This document shows, piece after piece, positions 17,885 to 25,890 of a DNA stretch of 64,000 nt. Under the pieces are notes generated by a model. That model worked only from the letters and a program-made list of their open reading frames with translations, was not told the DNA's origin and did not search any database. Made by a program: the position numbers and the translations under genes. Source of the stretch: Oscillospiraceae bacterium (GTDB taxonomy: Bacteria > Bacillota > Clostridia > Monoglobales > Monoglobaceae); contig SVKF01000003.1 in the NCBI GenBank assembly GCA_015068605.1, forward strand, positions 79,792 to 143,791, in the 5' to 3' direction. The stretch's first letter is position 1. Every line of letters starts with the position of its first letter.

Positions 17885-18424
17885 TTAAAAATACGGTGGT
17901 GAGGAAACCCAAAGAAGCTTTGCCTCTTTTATCCCACCGTTATATAAATAGTAGTTTTCATTACAGTATATATAGAAGGAATCTCCGGTCTTTGCCAAAA
18001 TCTTTTCCTCACCATAGCAAATGGTGATTTCTCCTTCTAAAACGAAGCCGAAATCCTCCCCGTCATGAGGGGGAACATCCTCCGATTTACCCTTTGGCAT
18101 AAGGGTAAGATGAATAGGCTCCATAAGATTTTTTTGTGCATTTGGGACAAGATACAAAATCTTATATTCCTCCTGCTCATTCTCAAAATAGTCGTCATTG
18201 GTGCAAACAATAACATTTTCTTCCGGCTCGTCTGCCTTGAAAAAATCCGAAAGAGATGAACCAAGCACTTCCAGAATATCCTCTAAAGTTGCAATAGAGG
18301 GGGAAGATAAGTTATTCTCCACCTGCGATAAAAAACCTTTTGAAAGCTCACAGCGATTTGCAACATCCTCAAGGGTAAGCTGATTTTTAAGCCTTAGGCT
18401 TTTTATTTTACTGCCAATATCCAT
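17885..18424 (-). CDS. XRE-cupin transcriptional regulator (PuuR-like)
   Basis: 179 residues. An N-terminal Cro/C1 helix-turn-helix (IGSKIKSLRLKNQLTLEDVA, then CELSKGFLSQVENN) is followed by a C-terminal cupin (MPKGKSEDVPPHDGEDFGFVLEGEI). This architecture is common in regulators of polyamine and amino-acid genes such as PuuR. Its position as first cistron before potA strongly suggests it controls the polyamine transporter, possibly sensing polyamine through the cupin. That is inference; no operator was identified for it. Confidence 0.88.
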   Translation of the reverse strand: MDIGSKIKSLRLKNQLTLEDVANRCELSKGFLSQVENNLSSPSIATLEDILEVLGSSLSDFFKADEPEENVIVCTNDDYFENEQEEYKILYLVPNAQKNLMEPIHLTLMPKGKSEDVPPHDGEDFGFVLEGEITICYGEEKILAKTGDSFYIYCNENYYLYNGGIKEAKLLWVSSPPYF

Positions 18425-18452
18425 AAAAAATCACTCCTTCTGTTTAGGGCGG

Positions 18453-19457
18453 TTACATCAGGTCACTTATAAGCTTTTGTATCGGTTCATCATCCTTGAA
18501 AAATTCGTGCTTTCCTTCAAAAACTTTGAATTCCACCCACTTCGTTCCGACTTCCTTGCACATATCCTTTATCCTGTCGAAAGAGTCTATGCCATATTTG
18601 AAATTGAACAATTCGTCATTATCTCCGATTTCAATATGAAGCTTTCGGGGATAAGCCAGACAGGCAACCTCGGCATCGTCAAACTTTTCCGCAGATTTAT
18701 TCCATACCCAATCCTGCCAACCCACAGCATCTCGCTTATTGAAGAAAGAACAGGATATTGCAGATTTAATACGGGTATCGATAGCAGTTGTGTATAAAGT
18801 ATAAAATCCGCCATAAGACAGCCCAACCATACCGAAGCTTGAAACATAGTCTTTTTTCTCGAAATAGTCAAGTATTCTCATAATGCCAAAAATCTCAATA
18901 GCAGTTATCGAACTGCCAACACGTTTAAGTTGTCCGTCAATAAGCTGTCTGTTAAACTCCACACCATATTCATCGCTCCACAGTAAAAGCTGTGGCGCAA
19001 AAATATGAACATTGTTTTGCCGTACTCTCTGAAGCATATCGTTGTAATTCGTTGTATCTCCGTATATTCCCGAAATCAGCTCGGGAGTGCCGAGTCCGCC
19101 GTGTTGCACAATGATGAGCGGTTTTTCCCCGTCGCCTTCCTGCTTGAAAAACAAGCCGCCAAGCTTTAGTCCCTCAAGGATTTCAAATTGCATACGATAA
19201 ATTTCAAATCCGTCTTCTTTGGAAAGCAATATTGTTTCAACTTCGGGAAGCTTATCCGCTACATAATCAACAAGGGGCCAGCCCAGCATTTTCTTTAAAT
19301 CCTGACGATATTTTTCCTGATTTGAGAAAATATTTTGGGCGTAGTCTTTCCTGATTGCTTCAGCCGCTTTTTGGCGTTTCTCAATTATATTTTTAATTCC
19401 GCCAACATAGTCTTCTTTATATTTTTTTGTAATATCTCTTTCTTCACGATAGTTCAT
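18453..19457 (-). CDS. Alpha/beta hydrolase
   Basis: 334 residues, cytosolic. The fold is recognisable from IIVQHGGLGTPE (oxyanion region, about 125), the nucleophile elbow GLSYGGFYT (about 220), a GDNDELF acid loop (about 288) and GKHEFF with the catalytic His. It resembles dienelactone hydrolase/acetyl xylan esterase-like enzymes; the substrate is unknown. ATG 19457 is chosen because the GGAG site lies 6-7 nt upstream. The open frame continues into the conserved leader RNA. The XRE regulator starts 29 bp downstream, so hydrolase, regulator and pot genes may share a transcript. Confidence 0.8.
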   Translation of the reverse strand: MNYREERDITKKYKEDYVGGIKNIIEKRQKAAEAIRKDYAQNIFSNQEKYRQDLKKMLGWPLVDYVADKLPEVETILLSKEDGFEIYRMQFEILEGLKLGGLFFKQEGDGEKPLIIVQHGGLGTPELISGIYGDTTNYNDMLQRVRQNNVHIFAPQLLLWSDEYGVEFNRQLIDGQLKRVGSSITAIEIFGIMRILDYFEKKDYVSSFGMVGLSYGGFYTLYTTAIDTRIKSAISCSFFNKRDAVGWQDWVWNKSAEKFDDAEVACLAYPRKLHIEIGDNDELFNFKYGIDSFDRIKDMCKEVGTKWVEFKVFEGKHEFFKDDEPIQKLISDLM

Positions 19458-19540
19458 AATAATCTCCATTTCGCCGCTCTGCATCGGCACAAACAGTAAT
19501 GAATTTTCTCTTATCCGCAGAGAAAGGAATGATAAGAGAT
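19458..19540 (-). ncRNA. Kissing-loop leader RNA, copy 2 (upstream of alpha/beta hydrolase)
   Basis: Minus strand: P1 arms at 19538-19531 and 19515-19508 (CTCTTATC/GATAAGAG), with a 15-nt loop. P2 arms at 19488-19485 and 19476-19473 (GCCG/CGGC), loop ATGCAGAG. Kissing pairs are CTCTGCG with TGCAGAG (one wobble). The 5' AATCTC can pair with GAGATT at the ribosome site. Confidence 0.65.
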
Positions 19541-19557
19541 TGTTGTTTTAACAATCA

Positions 19558-19587
19558 AATACAGCTTTTTAAGTCTGCTTATGTCAA
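19558..19587 (-). promoter_or_regulatory. Probable promoter of hydrolase gene
   Basis: On the minus strand, TTGACA, 18 bp, TGTATT. The predicted start lies just before the conserved leader hairpin. The -35 sits in an inverted repeat, ATGTCAA with TTGACAT (19581-19603). Confidence 0.5.
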
Positions 19588-19613
19588 GAGATTGCATTGA
19601 CATCTCTCTGTTT

Positions 19614-19660
19614 TTTAGTATTACTAAACTTTGTTTTAGATAGGTTTAGCGATACTAAAC
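19614..19660. promoter_or_regulatory. Pair of palindromic operator-like sites
   Basis: TTTAGTATTACTAAA (19614-19628, perfect palindrome around one base) and GTTTAGCGATACTAAAC (19644-19660) have centres 31 bp apart, close to three helical turns. They lie between the divergent hydrolase and citrate synthase genes. The cognate repressor is unknown. Confidence 0.6.
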
Positions 19661-19811
19661 ATTAAATTTGATTAAATCAAACAAGTGAGTTTATTATAAG
19701 GCATAACGACAGAAAATGCAATAGTTTTCATTAAAATTATTAAAAAATATCCAAAAAGCATATATAAGGTTGGCTTTATTGCCAAAAATGAGGAGAGACA
19801 GCTTCAAAAAC

Positions 19812-19840
19812 TTGACATTTTTCTTAAAATAGTGTATCAT
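19812..19840 (+). promoter_or_regulatory. Sigma-A promoter of citrate synthase 2
   Basis: TTGACA-17 bp-TATCAT, about 45 bp before the start codon. Confidence 0.8.
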
Positions 19841-19885
19841 TTAAGCTAATGTATATATGACGATTGAGGAAAGGAGCGTAATTTG

Positions 19886-21238
19886 ATGCAGGAAAAGTTT
19901 AATGAATATTTGACGATGGTTTTTGAAGGACAAAAACACTTTGAAGGCATTCCGTCCCATTGGTATAGTGACTATAATGTTAAAAGAGGACTGCGTAATG
20001 CTGACGGAACAGGCGTTCTTGCAGGGCTTACGGCAATAGGCGAAGTTCACGGATATCTTGTTGACGAAGGAAACCGTGTTCCCATTGAAGGAAGCTTGAG
20101 GTATCGTGGGATAAGCATAAAGGATATTGTTGATAACTGTCTGAAGGAAGACCGTTTCGGATTTGAGGAGGTCGCATTTCTTTTGACCTTCGGTTATCTT
20201 CCGAACAGAGAACAGCTTGACTATTTCACAAAGCTTTTGGCAAACAACAGAAAGCTGCCGGACGGTTTTGCGGAAGATATGATTTTGAAAGCACCGAGTA
20301 AGAACATTATGAATAAACTGGAAAGAAGCGTTCTTGCCCTTTATTCATATGATGATAACCCTGATGATATATCCGTTTCAAACCTTTTAAGGCAAAGTCT
20401 TGAGCTTATTTCAAGATTTCCAATGATGATTGCATACGGTTATGCGGCAAAAATGCATTATTTCAACGGAACAAGTCTGGTTTTGCATAATTCAAATCCG
20501 GAACTGTCAACAGCGGAAAACTTTTTGTATGTAACTCGTGCGAATCATAAATTTAAGCCGATTGAGGCGAAAATTCTTGACCTTGCATTAATGCTTCACG
20601 CAGAGCATGGCGGCGGAAATAACTCCGCATTCGCAATTCGTGTTCTGTCATCATCAAATACGGATACATATTCAGCGATTGCGGCAGGTGTTGGTTCTCT
20701 CAAAGGTCCGAAACATGGTGGCGCAAATCAGAGTATGATGCGTCAAATGGAAGAAGTTAAGGCGGCTGTTTCAAACTGGGAGGACGAGGAAGAGGTTAAG
20801 GAATACCTCTGCAAGGTTCTTCGCAAGGAAGCCGGTGACGGAAGCGGTCTTATATATGGTGTCGGTCATGCGATTTATTCCCTTTCTGACCCGAGAGCGA
20901 TTGTCCTTGGTGAGTGTGCAAAAACTCTTGCCGAAGAGACGGATAATATGAAGGAATATAAGCTTTATGAAGCTGTTGCAAAAATGGCACCCGTTGCCTT
21001 TAAAGAGGTTAAGGGAATAACGGCGGCAATGCCGATAAATGTTGACTTTTATTCAGGTCTTATTTATAAAATGCTTGGTATTCCGGAAGACTTGTATACA
21101 CCGATATTCGCAATGGCAAGAGTTGTCGGCTGGTGTGCACACAGAATTGAGGAAATTATGACAGGCGGAAAAATAATCCGTCCGGCTTATAAGAGCGTGG
21201 TTGAGAGAAGCGGATATATTCCGATTGATGAAAGATAA
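19886..21238 (+). CDS. Citrate synthase family protein, paralog 2
   Basis: About 450 residues, clearly homologous along its full length to the copy at 2962-4323. It shares VKRGLRNADGTGVLAGLT, HAEHGGGNNS, the catalytic blocks KGPKHGGAN and GVGHAIYS, and NVDFYSG. All catalytic His and Asp positions are intact, so it should be an active enzyme. Unlike copy 1 it has its own strong promoter and is monocistronic. AAGGAGCG precedes; ATG 19886 has a better spacing than TTG 19883. The FMN riboswitch begins about 9 nt after its stop. Confidence 0.92.
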   Translation: MQEKFNEYLTMVFEGQKHFEGIPSHWYSDYNVKRGLRNADGTGVLAGLTAIGEVHGYLVDEGNRVPIEGSLRYRGISIKDIVDNCLKEDRFGFEEVAFLLTFGYLPNREQLDYFTKLLANNRKLPDGFAEDMILKAPSKNIMNKLERSVLALYSYDDNPDDISVSNLLRQSLELISRFPMMIAYGYAAKMHYFNGTSLVLHNSNPELSTAENFLYVTRANHKFKPIEAKILDLALMLHAEHGGGNNSAFAIRVLSSSNTDTYSAIAAGVGSLKGPKHGGANQSMMRQMEEVKAAVSNWEDEEEVKEYLCKVLRKEAGDGSGLIYGVGHAIYSLSDPRAIVLGECAKTLAEETDNMKEYKLYEAVAKMAPVAFKEVKGITAAMPINVDFYSGLIYKMLGIPEDLYTPIFAMARVVGWCAHRIEEIMTGGKIIRPAYKSVVERSGYIPIDER

Positions 21239-21246
21239 AATTTAAA

Positions 21247-21353
21247 ACTTCAGGGATTGGTGAAATTCCATACCGGTGGTAAAGCCCACGAGCCTTATTA
21301 AAGGTTGATTTGGTGAAATTCCAAAGCCGACGGTATAGTCCGGATGAAAGAAG
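21247..21353 (+). promoter_or_regulatory. FMN riboswitch (RFN element)
   Basis: The conserved blocks of the FMN aptamer are present in order: TTCAGGGATTGGTGAAATTC, ACCGGTGGTAAAGCCCACGA, GATTTGGTGAAATTCC, AAGCCGACGGTATAGTCC and GGATGAAAGAAG. It precedes the riboflavin transporter gene ribU. Binding FMN should switch off ribU. Confidence 0.95.
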
Positions 21354-21370
21354 AAAGCAGATTTTCTGTA

Positions 21371-21397
21371 CCCCGTGGAGTTTTCTGCGGGGTTTTC
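21371..21397 (+). terminator. Riboswitch-controlled terminator
   Basis: Arms CCCCGTGGA and TCTGCGGGG (two wobbles) around a GTTT loop, then TTTTC; it is the expression platform of the FMN riboswitch. Confidence 0.8.
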
Positions 21398-21421
21398 ATA
21401 TATAAAGAAAGGAATGATTTT

Positions 21422-21949
21422 ATGAAAAATAATTTTTATGCTAAGAAAATAACAAGAATTGCGGTTTTGGTTGCGATTTCGGTGCTGCTTCAACATCTTG
21501 TGCCATATAAAGTTGCAGGCTTTCTTGATATAGAACTATCGGATTTTCCTGCAATAATCGGAAGCCTTGCAATGGGGCCTGTTGAAGGGGTTTTAATTGA
21601 GCTTTTGAAAAATATTTTTCATCTTCCCGTTTCCGGAACGGGATTTGTGGGCGAGTTTGCGAATTTTGTCGTAAACGGAACCTTTGTTTTTGTTATCGGA
21701 ATTGTTTACAGATTTATGAAAACGAAAAAAGGTGCACTTTTATCATTGATATTAGGCACGATTGTTATGACCCTTGCGGCAATCCTGACAAACAGATATA
21801 TTATGCTTCCGATGTATATGGAAGATGCTCCTGTCAGTGTTTACTGGAACATGATTTTTGTATTTATAACTCCGTTTAATTTTGCAAGAGGTATTGTGCT
21901 TTCGCTCTTGACATTTTTCTCATATAAGAAATTGCGCACACTCCTTTAA
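21422..21949 (+). CDS. ribU: ECF transporter S component, riboflavin (RibU)
   Basis: 175 residues, about five to six membrane helices. It belongs to the ECF S-component fold, with the N-terminal start KKITRIAVLVAISVLLQHL and the LSDFPAIIGSLAMGPVEGVL segment typical of riboflavin-type RibU proteins. It captures riboflavin and works with a shared EcfA-EcfA'-EcfT module encoded elsewhere. The FMN riboswitch directly upstream supports the substrate. ATG 21422 follows AAAGAAAGGAATG; the longer open frame from 21344 overlaps the aptamer and is not coding. Confidence 0.92.
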   Translation: MKNNFYAKKITRIAVLVAISVLLQHLVPYKVAGFLDIELSDFPAIIGSLAMGPVEGVLIELLKNIFHLPVSGTGFVGEFANFVVNGTFVFVIGIVYRFMKTKKGALLSLILGTIVMTLAAILTNRYIMLPMYMEDAPVSVYWNMIFVFITPFNFARGIVLSLLTFFSYKKLRTLL

Positions 21950-21955
21950 AAAATA

Positions 21956-21984
21956 CTTTACATTTTTGGGAAAATATGATATAA
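21956..21984 (+). promoter_or_regulatory. Promoter of candidate small RNA
   Basis: TTTACA-17 bp-TATAAT immediately after ribU. The expected start is about 21991, exactly where the RNA's closing stem begins. Confidence 0.75.
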
Positions 21985-21990
21985 TGACAA

Positions 21991-22129
21991 TGCGAAACAA
22001 TTAAAAAAGCACACCGGTGTTTTTTGCTTTTAGGCAAAAACGCACGTTTATTTTCTATGCCTGTGTGCTGATAATAAAATTGTTTCGCAGCAAGTGCGTT
22101 TTTCGGGCGCAGCTTGTCTGCGCTTTTTT
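21991..22129 (+). ncRNA. Candidate structured small RNA, about 139 nt
   Basis: The closing stem is GCGAAACAATT (21991-22001) with its perfect 11-bp complement (22077-22087). Inside is AGCACAC with GTGTGCT and a further hairpin. The transcript ends at an intrinsic terminator with arms GCGCAG and CTGCGC and T7 (22106-22129). No ORF of note. The terminator is framed by another inverted repeat, AAGTGCGTTT (22091-22100) with AAACGCACTT (22134-22143). It has a 6S-like rod shape but is shorter than usual 6S RNA; I do not recognise the family. Confidence 0.6.
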
Positions 22130-22171
22130 TAGTTAAACGCACTTAAACGCCAATCGTCGCGAAACAAAGCT

Positions 22172-22211
22172 GGCATAACAAAAAGACGGCTTTTGCCGTC
22201 TTTTTGTTATG
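22172..22211. terminator. Terminator hairpin at the murA 3' end
   Basis: A perfect 18-bp stem (GCATAACAAAAAGACGGC and complement) with a TTTT loop. It overlaps the last codon and stop of murA and carries T-rich 3' arms in both directions. Confidence 0.75.
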
Positions 22212-23493
22212 CAATAATTTGTTTTTCGTTTTTATCTTCCACAGTTCTTCTTGTAATCTGTGCTCCAAGTCCTTTAAGTTTTTGAACAAAGTTTTCATAA
22301 CCACGGTCAATATATTTAAGATTAAACACCTCGGTAACTCCGTCAGCCATCAGCCCTGCAATAACCATTGCGGCACCGGCTCTTAAATCCGTTGAAGAAA
22401 CGGGTGAACCTTTAAGCTTTTCAACACCCTCGATAACTGCAACTCTGCCGTCAACAGTAATCTGAGCCCCCATCAAGGTGAGCTGACTTATGTACTGAAA
22501 TCTGTTGTCCCACACGTTTTCGGTGACAATACTTGTTCCGTTTGCAACAGACAAAAGGGCAACAATCTGAGGCTGGAGGTCTGTTGGATAGCCGGGATAG
22601 GGCATCGTGTTGACCTTGACCTTCTTAAGAGGCTTGTCTGCAATAATCCGCACACAATCATCGCCTTCAACAACCGTAACACCCATTTCGATAAGCTTTG
22701 CCGAAAGGGAATCAAGGTGTTTGGGAATAACATTGTTTATAACAACATCTCCGCCCGTTGCGGCGGCGGCAATCATAAATGTTCCTGCCTCAATCTGGTC
22801 AGGGATAACGGAATATGAGCCTCCGTGAAGCTCGCTCACACCTTTAATTTTAATAACATCGGTTCCGGCACCCTTGATGTTTGCTCCCATAGAGTTAAGG
22901 AAGTTGGCAACATCAACAATATGAGGCTCTTTCGCGGCATTTTCAATAATGGTCGTTCCCTCTGCCAAAGAAGCGGCAAGCATAGCGTTTATTGTTGCGC
23001 CAACGCTGACCTGGTCCATATATATAGGACTGCCCACAAGGGATTCCGCCTGAATATCAACCAGTCCACGGTCAACAGAATGGGTTGCGCCAAGAGCGGT
23101 GAAGGCTTTAAGGTGGAGATTTATAGGACGAACGCCGAAATCACAGCCACCGGGCAGAGCAACCTTTGCGTGTTTAAATCTGCCAAGCAAAGCTCCCATA
23201 AGATATGAGGAAGCCCTGATTTTCCCGACCATTTCGTATGACGCTTCAAAGCAATCAAGATTAGTACAGTCAATAGTTATAACGCCTTTATCGGTAAATT
23301 CCGCCTTTCCGCCAAGCTTATTTATAATCTCGGCAAGAACATAGGTATCGGAAACTTCAGGAACATTGTCAATAACGCAAACGCCTTTAACCATAATTGC
23401 GGCAACGATAAGAGCAACAGCGGAATTCTTTGCACCGCTGATATTAACCTCGCCACAAAGCTTTGCGCCCCCAAGTATTACAAATTTTTCCAT
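22207..23493 (-). CDS. murA: UDP-N-acetylglucosamine 1-carboxyvinyltransferase (MurA)
   Basis: 428 residues, cytosolic. It transfers enolpyruvate from PEP to UDP-GlcNAc, the committed step of peptidoglycan synthesis. Seen: GAKNSAVALIVAA at the N-terminus (Lys22-region), the active-site loop LPGGCDFGVRPINLH with the fosfomycin-target Cys present, DQVSVGATINAMLAA, and PYPGYPTDLQPQ. The enzyme should therefore be fosfomycin-sensitive unless altered elsewhere. It is monocistronic with its own promoter (23569-23597). Low-GC Firmicutes often have a second paralog (MurZ), not in view. Confidence 0.96.
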   Translation of the reverse strand: MEKFVILGGAKLCGEVNISGAKNSAVALIVAAIMVKGVCVIDNVPEVSDTYVLAEIINKLGGKAEFTDKGVITIDCTNLDCFEASYEMVGKIRASSYLMGALLGRFKHAKVALPGGCDFGVRPINLHLKAFTALGATHSVDRGLVDIQAESLVGSPIYMDQVSVGATINAMLAASLAEGTTIIENAAKEPHIVDVANFLNSMGANIKGAGTDVIKIKGVSELHGGSYSVIPDQIEAGTFMIAAAATGGDVVINNVIPKHLDSLSAKLIEMGVTVVEGDDCVRIIADKPLKKVKVNTMPYPGYPTDLQPQIVALLSVANGTSIVTENVWDNRFQYISQLTLMGAQITVDGRVAVIEGVEKLKGSPVSSTDLRAGAAMVIAGLMADGVTEVFNLKYIDRGYENFVQKLKGLGAQITRRTVEDKNEKQIIA

Positions 23494-23568
23494 TAAAACA
23501 CCAGCTTTTCTTTAGCTATTTATATAAAAATACCGTAAAATTCAACAGAATATATACATACACCGTAA

Positions 23569-23597
23569 ATTGTATCATAAAATTATTAGCATTACAA
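23569..23597 (-). promoter_or_regulatory. Promoter of murA
   Basis: Minus strand TTGTAA-17 bp-TACAAT, about 75 bp upstream of murA. Confidence 0.65.
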
Positions 23598-23666
23598 TAG
23601 TTTTTTGAAAAATTTATGATGTGGTGCGTATTTTTTTATTTTATCATAAGTTAGTTGAGAATTATG

Positions 23667-24227
23667 TCAGTTATTCTGCCCGGGTTCGATTATTGATAAA
23701 TCGGGCAAAAGGGGCTCGGATAAATCGAAATGTCCGCCAAAATCGGGATTTTCGTTACCGCCAATATTAATTTTAACTTTTTCAATACCGTCAATTCCGC
23801 AAAGAGTGTTGACAATGGAATAAACCGCCATGGTCTCTTTTGTTGAGCCGCCCGTGTTGTGTTTTGCAAATTCTTCGGATAAATCAACTGTGCATATATT
23901 ATCCTCCAAAGTTGCGGACAAAACGTTGACTTTTCCCGAAATTGATGGGTTAAGCTCCTCGGAAACGGGTCCGTTTATAAGAGTATGAACGATTGTTTCC
24001 AGAAATTCGGTTTCACGGGTGCTTACCGTAAGTGTCTCCGGGCAAAGATACATAACCGCATCGTCAGGATAGTAAAATGAAACCTCCTGATTTATTGTTT
24101 TTTCCTCCTGCTTTGACGGAGGAGTGGTTTGCGTTGCGGTTGGTTTCTTTTCTGCAGGGTCATCTTTGCAACCCGAAAACACTATAAGAGATAAAACGGA
24201 AATTAAAACCAATAAAAATTTTTTCAT
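23667..24227 (-). CDS. GerMN-domain lipoprotein
   Basis: 186 residues. A lipoprotein signal ends in lipobox FSGC (about residue 20). A Thr/Pro/Lys-rich linker follows, then one GerMN domain (FYYPDDAVMYLCPET, then TLINGPVSEELNPSISGKVNVLS). GerMN is the fold of spore-germination protein GerM and of LpqB-type lipoproteins. Here it is a single-domain, membrane-attached form of unknown function. It is monocistronic between murA and a VOC-family gene. Confidence 0.85.
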   Translation of the reverse strand: MKKFLLVLISVLSLIVFSGCKDDPAEKKPTATQTTPPSKQEEKTINQEVSFYYPDDAVMYLCPETLTVSTRETEFLETIVHTLINGPVSEELNPSISGKVNVLSATLEDNICTVDLSEEFAKHNTGGSTKETMAVYSIVNTLCGIDGIEKVKINIGGNENPDFGGHFDLSEPLLPDLSIIEPGQNN

Positions 24228-24282
24228 AAAAACATCTCCTTTGGGAAATTTGTGTTAAGTCGCATGGTATACAGCTTTTGTT

Positions 24283-24633
24283 TTAAGTATATAAAACTGT
24301 ATTTCCGTCCGGGTCGGTTACTATCAATTCTACGCCACCCCAAGATGTTTTAACCGGCTCAGGACAATCAACTCCCGCTGATTTCAATTTTTCATAAATT
24401 TCGTATACTTGACCATTTGTCGTAAAATACAAGTTGTTACAACAAGGTTGATTTTCTCCCTCAGGGATTGACCATATCCACAAAAGAGGCTCTTTCTCAT
24501 TTGTGAGAGCAAGTGCTGCCCCGAAATAATCATCGGATTCCTTTTCCTGATGAACTTTAAAACCTAATAATTTATAAAAATCAAATATCTTTTGAGGTTG
24601 TTTAGAATAGTAATTAAGTCCGTGAAATTGCAT
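24283..24633 (-). CDS. VOC superfamily (glyoxalase/bleomycin-resistance-like) protein
   Basis: 116 residues, one vicinal-oxygen-chelate unit: an N-terminal half (FHGLNYYSKQPQKIFDFYKLLGFKV) and a C-terminal half ending in the typical VTDPDGNTVLYT. Such proteins usually dimerise; activity ranges from metal-dependent enzymes to antibiotic sequestration. The substrate cannot be inferred. Confidence 0.8.
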   Translation of the reverse strand: MQFHGLNYYSKQPQKIFDFYKLLGFKVHQEKESDDYFGAALALTNEKEPLLWIWSIPEGENQPCCNNLYFTTNGQVYEIYEKLKSAGVDCPEPVKTSWGGVELIVTDPDGNTVLYT

Positions 24634-24686
24634 AAAAACATCTCCTTACATATTCATTATACCACATTTTATGAAAATTTCAACAC

Positions 24687-24724
24687 AAAAAAACGGCAAA
24701 GCCATATATTATATAGCCTTGCCG
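24687..24724 (-). terminator. Terminator of yceD-rpmF operon
   Basis: On the minus strand, CGGCAAGGCTATAT pairs with ATATGGCTTTGCCG, followed by seven T. Confidence 0.85.
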
Positions 24725-24741
24725 CAATTTTTTAAACAAGA

Positions 24742-24921
24742 TTAAGCTTCAACCTTAACAACTTCCTTGCCTTTGTAGAAGCCACAAGCCTTACAAGCTC
24801 TGTGAGGCATTTTGAACGCACCGCACTGTGGGCAGGCAATCATACCCGGAATGCTGAGCTTCCAATTTGCTCTTCTCTTATCTCTTCTTGCTTTAGATGT
24901 TTTTCTCTTTGGAACTGCCAT
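24742..24921 (-). CDS. rpmF: Ribosomal protein bL32
   Basis: 59 residues, too short for many ORF callers. It starts [19 protein letters not shown], the canonical bL32 N-terminus. It carries two CxxC zinc-ribbon pairs, CPQC and CKAC. It is a 50S subunit protein. It lies directly after the DUF177/YceD gene, the usual bacterial arrangement, and ahead of a strong terminator. Confidence 0.97.
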   Translation of the reverse strand: MAVPKRKTSKARRDKRRANWKLSIPGMIACPQCGAFKMPHRACKACGFYKGKEVVKVEA

Positions 24922-24979
24922 TTTCTTACACCTCTCTCCAAAATGATATATCCAACAGATAAGCTAATATCTGCATAAT

Positions 24980-25483
24980 CTACTCAAAAAATTTATCAAG
25001 AACATCAAACCTCGGGTCGGTCTCCCTTGTATCGCAGGAACACTCGCCTTCGTTAAGATTCTTTCCGCACTTAATGCAAAGTCCTTTGCAGTCATCCTTG
25101 CACAGCTTTTTCGAGGGAAGATTCATATAAATATTATTATAAACAATCTCGTCAAGCTCAACGGAATTTCCCGTATAGAAAATTATATCGGGATTTTTGT
25201 TTTCGTTGTCATCAAAAGGGGTTTCTTTTTTCAGAACTTCGGAAAATTCAATTTCCAAAGTATCTTCAAAAGGGGCAAGACATCTGTCGCAAATATACTC
25301 AATCACGGCACTTGCCTTGCAGGAAAGATTGATTGAACCGCCCAAAGACACGAACTTGGCACTAACCTTAACAGGCTGTTTAAAGCGAAAATCAAATCCG
25401 TCAAGAGCTGAAAGGTCAACAACATCTTCTATGTTTAAAGCCTTTCCCTCAATGTTTGCGATTGACAATAAATCGACCGTCAT
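24980..25483 (-). CDS. yceD: DUF177/YceD family protein
   Basis: 167 residues. The family core is visible: VIEYICDRCLAPFEDTLEIEFSE, and a C-terminal metal-ribbon-like block with CKDDCKGLCIKCGKNLNEGECSC. YceD proteins accompany rpmF and are linked to 23S rRNA/50S biogenesis; the exact role is unresolved. ATG 25483 follows AAAGGGTG. The open frame extending to 25699 is an artefact of reading through the two tRNA genes. Confidence 0.9.
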   Translation of the reverse strand: MTVDLLSIANIEGKALNIEDVVDLSALDGFDFRFKQPVKVSAKFVSLGGSINLSCKASAVIEYICDRCLAPFEDTLEIEFSEVLKKETPFDDNENKNPDIIFYTGNSVELDEIVYNNIYMNLPSKKLCKDDCKGLCIKCGKNLNEGECSCDTRETDPRFDVLDKFFE

Positions 25484-25512
25484 AATAACACCCTTTGTTA
25501 AAACAAAATGGT

Positions 25513-25585
25513 GGGCACAATAGGGCTCGAATCTATGACCCTCTGCTTGTAAGGCAGATGCTCTCCCAGCTGAGCTATGCGCCCG
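25513..25585 (-). tRNA. tRNA-Val (anticodon TAC), copy 1
   Basis: Cloverleaf on the minus strand: acceptor GGGCGCA with TGTGCCC, anticodon arm TCTGC-CTTACAA-GCAGA, TTCGAGC T-loop, encoded CCA (25512-25510). It is near identical to the neighbouring copy; the main difference is ATAGATTCG against ATAGGTTCG in the T-arm. Confidence 0.95.
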
Positions 25586-25611
25586 TGTAACAACGCTTGA
25601 AAAAAGTGTGG

Positions 25612-25684
25612 TGGGCACAATAGGGCTCGAACCTATGACCCTCTGCTTGTAAGGCAGATGCTCTCCCAGCTGAGCTATGCGCCC
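25612..25684 (-). tRNA. tRNA-Val (anticodon TAC), copy 2
   Basis: Same cloverleaf and anticodon as the other copy, 26 bp away, with encoded CCA. This is the upstream gene of the tandem pair on the minus strand. Confidence 0.95.
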
Positions 25685-25824
25685 GCACCGATTTAACATT
25701 CGCAGGATTACCCACGAAAAGCGTCAGCAATTATTATACTGTAAACTTCTGAATTTGTCAAGCGATTTCGCAAAATTTCTTGAAAAATATTATTTTTTTC
25801 GCCAAATCGGAGTTAAAACAAAAT

Positions 25825-25860
25825 AAGCTATGGCATAATGAAAACATTTCACCATAGCTT
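25825..25860 (-). terminator. Stem-loop after DUF1858 gene
   Basis: AAGCTATGG and CCATAGCTT arms (9 bp) just downstream of the DUF1858 stop codon. Confidence 0.55.
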
Positions 25861-25890
25861 CATGTCTGTTTCTCGTCTTATGAAAATTGA

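Noticed and set aside
25484..25699. N-terminal extension of the yceD frame
   Set aside because: The extra residues are translations of the two tRNA-Val genes; ATG 25483 has its own ribosome site.
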